The notes under the pieces are model-generated. The model was not told where the DNA came from. It searched no databases and worked only from the letters and a program-made list of their open reading frames with translations. From Flavobacterium frigoris PS1 (GTDB lineage Bacteria; Bacteroidota; Bacteroidia; Flavobacteriales; Flavobacteriaceae): 64,000 bases of DNA. Positions within the stretch are counted from its first letter, which is position 1; each line of letters starts with the position of its first letter. Location: the NCBI RefSeq assembly GCF_000252125.1, contig NZ_AHKF01000008.1:1-64000 (forward strand), read 5' to 3'. The position numbers were made by a program, and so were the translations under genes. Positions 62,286 through 64,000 of this stretch are shown here, one piece after another.

Positions 62286-63563
62286 TTATTCAGGTTTGTT
62301 AAAATCCCTTAAGGCAGCGCCTGTATAGATTTGTCTTGGCCTTCCTATTGGCTCTTTATTTTCACGCATCTCTTTCCATTGTGCAATCCAACCTGGCAAA
62401 CGACCTATAGCAAACATCACGGTAAACATATCAGTAGGAATACCTAATGCTCTATAAATAATTCCAGAATAGAAATCTACATTTGGATACAAGTTTCTTG
62501 ATTTGAAATACTCATCTTCTAAAGCAGCAGCCTCTAATTTTTTAGCAATAGCCAAAATAGGGTCGTCTACTCCTAAAGTCTCTAAAACCTCATTTGCCGC
62601 TTTCTTTATGATTTGCGCTCTTGGGTCAAAACTTTTGTAAACTCTATGTCCAAATCCCATTAAACGGAATGGATCTTCTTTGTCTTTAGCTTTAGCCATA
62701 TATGCGTCTGTGTCACCACCATTCTTGTGAATTTCTTCTAACATTTCAAGAACAGCTTGATTTGCACCACCATGAAGTGGACCCCAAAGTGCAGAAACTC
62801 CCGCAGATATGGATGCAAATAATCCAGCATGCGAAGAACCTACCATTCTCACAGTTGACGTAGAGCAGTTTTGCTCATGGTCTGCGTGTAGAATAAATAA
62901 CTTATCTAAAGCATCAATTACTATCGGACTTGCTTTATAAGGCTCCGTTGGCAGTTTAAACATTAAATTCATGAAGTTTTCAACATACCCTTTGGTATTA
63001 TCATAATAGTTCAAAGGATAACCCATGCTTTTTCTATAAGTCCAAGTTGCAATAACCAAGAATTTACCCATTGTCTTACATACAGCCTGATACATTTCCT
63101 TGTCATTGTCAACGTTTACCGATTTAGGGTTAAACGCAGTCAAAGCACTAGTCAAAGCAGCTAAAACACCCATAGGATGTGCTGTTCTAGGAAAACCATC
63201 AATGATGCTTTTCATTTCTTCATTGACTAAGGTATATTTTCTAATATCAACCTCAAATTGTTCCAGCTGTTCTGCAGTTGGCAATTCTCCGAAGATCAAA
63301 AGAAATGAAACTTCTAAAAAATCAGCCTTTTCAGCTAGGTCCTCAATTGAATATCCTCTGTAACGCAGAATTCCAAGTTCCCCATCCAAGAAAGTGATTT
63401 TACTGGTACAAGAACCTGAATTTTTATACCCTGGGTCAAGAGTGATTATCCCAGTTAAATCTCGTAATTTTTTAATATCGATAGCTTCTTCGTTTTCACT
63501 TCCTTTAATTATCGGAAATTCATATCTTTTACCATCAATTTCTATTGTAGCTGTTTTTGACAT
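62286..63563 (-). CDS. gltA: Citrate synthase
   Basis: A 425-residue type II citrate synthase that condenses acetyl-CoA and oxaloacetate in the TCA cycle. Catalytic residues are visible: His in HADHEQNCSTSTVR, WGPLHGGANQAVLEM with the second His, and MGFGHRVYKSFDPRA. TLDPGYKNSGSCTSKITF lies near the N-terminus, followed by LRYRGYSIEDLAE. It is transcribed to the left and ends in its own terminator. eno precedes it. A minus-strand TAGATTTG at 63602-63609 is a plausible -7 promoter element, so gltA may be transcribed independently of eno. Confidence 0.96.
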   Translation of the reverse strand: MSKTATIEIDGKRYEFPIIKGSENEEAIDIKKLRDLTGIITLDPGYKNSGSCTSKITFLDGELGILRYRGYSIEDLAEKADFLEVSFLLIFGELPTAEQLEQFEVDIRKYTLVNEEMKSIIDGFPRTAHPMGVLAALTSALTAFNPKSVNVDNDKEMYQAVCKTMGKFLVIATWTYRKSMGYPLNYYDNTKGYVENFMNLMFKLPTEPYKASPIVIDALDKLFILHADHEQNCSTSTVRMVGSSHAGLFASISAGVSALWGPLHGGANQAVLEMLEEIHKNGGDTDAYMAKAKDKEDPFRLMGFGHRVYKSFDPRAQIIKKAANEVLETLGVDDPILAIAKKLEAAALEDEYFKSRNLYPNVDFYSGIIYRALGIPTDMFTVMFAIGRLPGWIAQWKEMRENKEPIGRPRQIYTGAALRDFNKPE

Positions 63564-63601
63564 AATATTTTGAAAATAAATCTTTACATTTAATAATTTA
63601 C

Positions 63602-63609
63602 CAAATCTA
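63602..63609 (-). promoter_or_regulatory. Candidate gltA promoter (-7 TAGATTTG)
   Basis: Full match to TAnnTTTG on the minus strand, about 40 bases before the gltA start, between the eno terminator and gltA. A -33 TTTG is not clear. Confidence 0.45.
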
Positions 63610-63664
63610 AGGATAATAACATGAATTAAAAAGAGAAATTGTCACTGATATTGTTAAATTCAAC

Positions 63665-63696
63665 AAAAAAGCCATTCGTTTAATACGAATGGCTTT
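63665..63696 (-). terminator. Intrinsic terminator after eno
   Basis: On the minus strand AAAGCCATTCGT pairs perfectly with ACGAATGGCTTT around a 5-base loop and is followed by TTTTTT. It lies 22 bases after the eno stop, so eno and gltA are likely separate transcripts. Confidence 0.9.
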
Positions 63697-63718
63697 AAAA
63701 AATATAAATCTTGAAATC

Positions 63719-64000
<282 letters not shown>

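Overview
The window reads as a chromosomal segment of a Flavobacterium-like member of the Bacteroidota. The DNA is AT-rich, several candidate promoters carry the Bacteroidota -7 motif TAnnTTTG, and the housekeeping block (eno, gltA, a ctlX-type hydrolase, recR) is of flavobacterial type. Apart from that block on the right, almost the whole window is a large surface-polysaccharide (capsule/O-antigen) biosynthesis region transcribed on the minus strand, i.e. from right to left.

Right edge (56.6-64.0 kb): partial eno, gltA, two guanidine-modifying-superfamily hydrolases, a MarC protein, a CoA-binding protein, a sodium/solute symporter and recR. Three clear terminators separate these genes. Polysaccharide block C (47.1-56.6 kb): a Wza lipoprotein, a Wzc tyrosine kinase, a WbpP/TviC-type UDP-GlcNAc 4-epimerase, UDP-glucose dehydrogenase, a NusG/UpxY-like antiterminator followed by a strong terminator and a 0.7 kb leader, a WbpO/TviB-type dehydrogenase and manC.

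Block B (19.0-46.6 kb): fcl and gmd (GDP-L-fucose), then wecB, wecC, a decayed rfbA/rffH pseudogene, wecD, wecE and wzx. That run follows the order of the enterobacterial common antigen operon. It continues with a Wzy, several glycosyltransferases, a CapK-like adenylate-forming enzyme, a two-domain oxidoreductase, a heparinase II/III-like protein, and a bacillosamine-type module: a WbuB/PglA-like transferase, a PglC-like initiating transferase, a fused PglD-PglE protein and a PglF/CapD dehydratase. It ends with a second Wza and Wzc and a strong terminator.

Block A (0.5-18.7 kb): a large SLBB export protein, a Wzz-like protein, a dTDP-3-amino-3,6-dideoxyhexose module (two tandem FdtA/QdtA ketoisomerases, acetyltransferase FdtC, aminotransferase FdtB), a second Wzx, an EpsG-type polymerase, seven or so glycosyltransferases, and rfbC and rfbD for dTDP-L-rhamnose.

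Together the genes could supply UDP-diNAc-bacillosamine, UDP-ManNAcA, UDP-GalNAcA, UDP-GlcA, GDP-fucose, dTDP-rhamnose, a dTDP-3-acetamido sugar and dTDP-Fuc4NAc. The three dTDP routes need intact RmlA and RmlB. The only rmlA here is a pseudogene and no rmlB is present, so these must come from outside the window.

The most notable non-gene structures are a 45-bp perfect direct repeat flanking about 46.5 kb of the polysaccharide region, two elements made of opposed heptad-repeat arrays (TGTTCGN on one side, ACGNNNN on the other), and the hairpin after the NusG-like gene. No tRNA, rRNA, CRISPR array or transposase gene was found.
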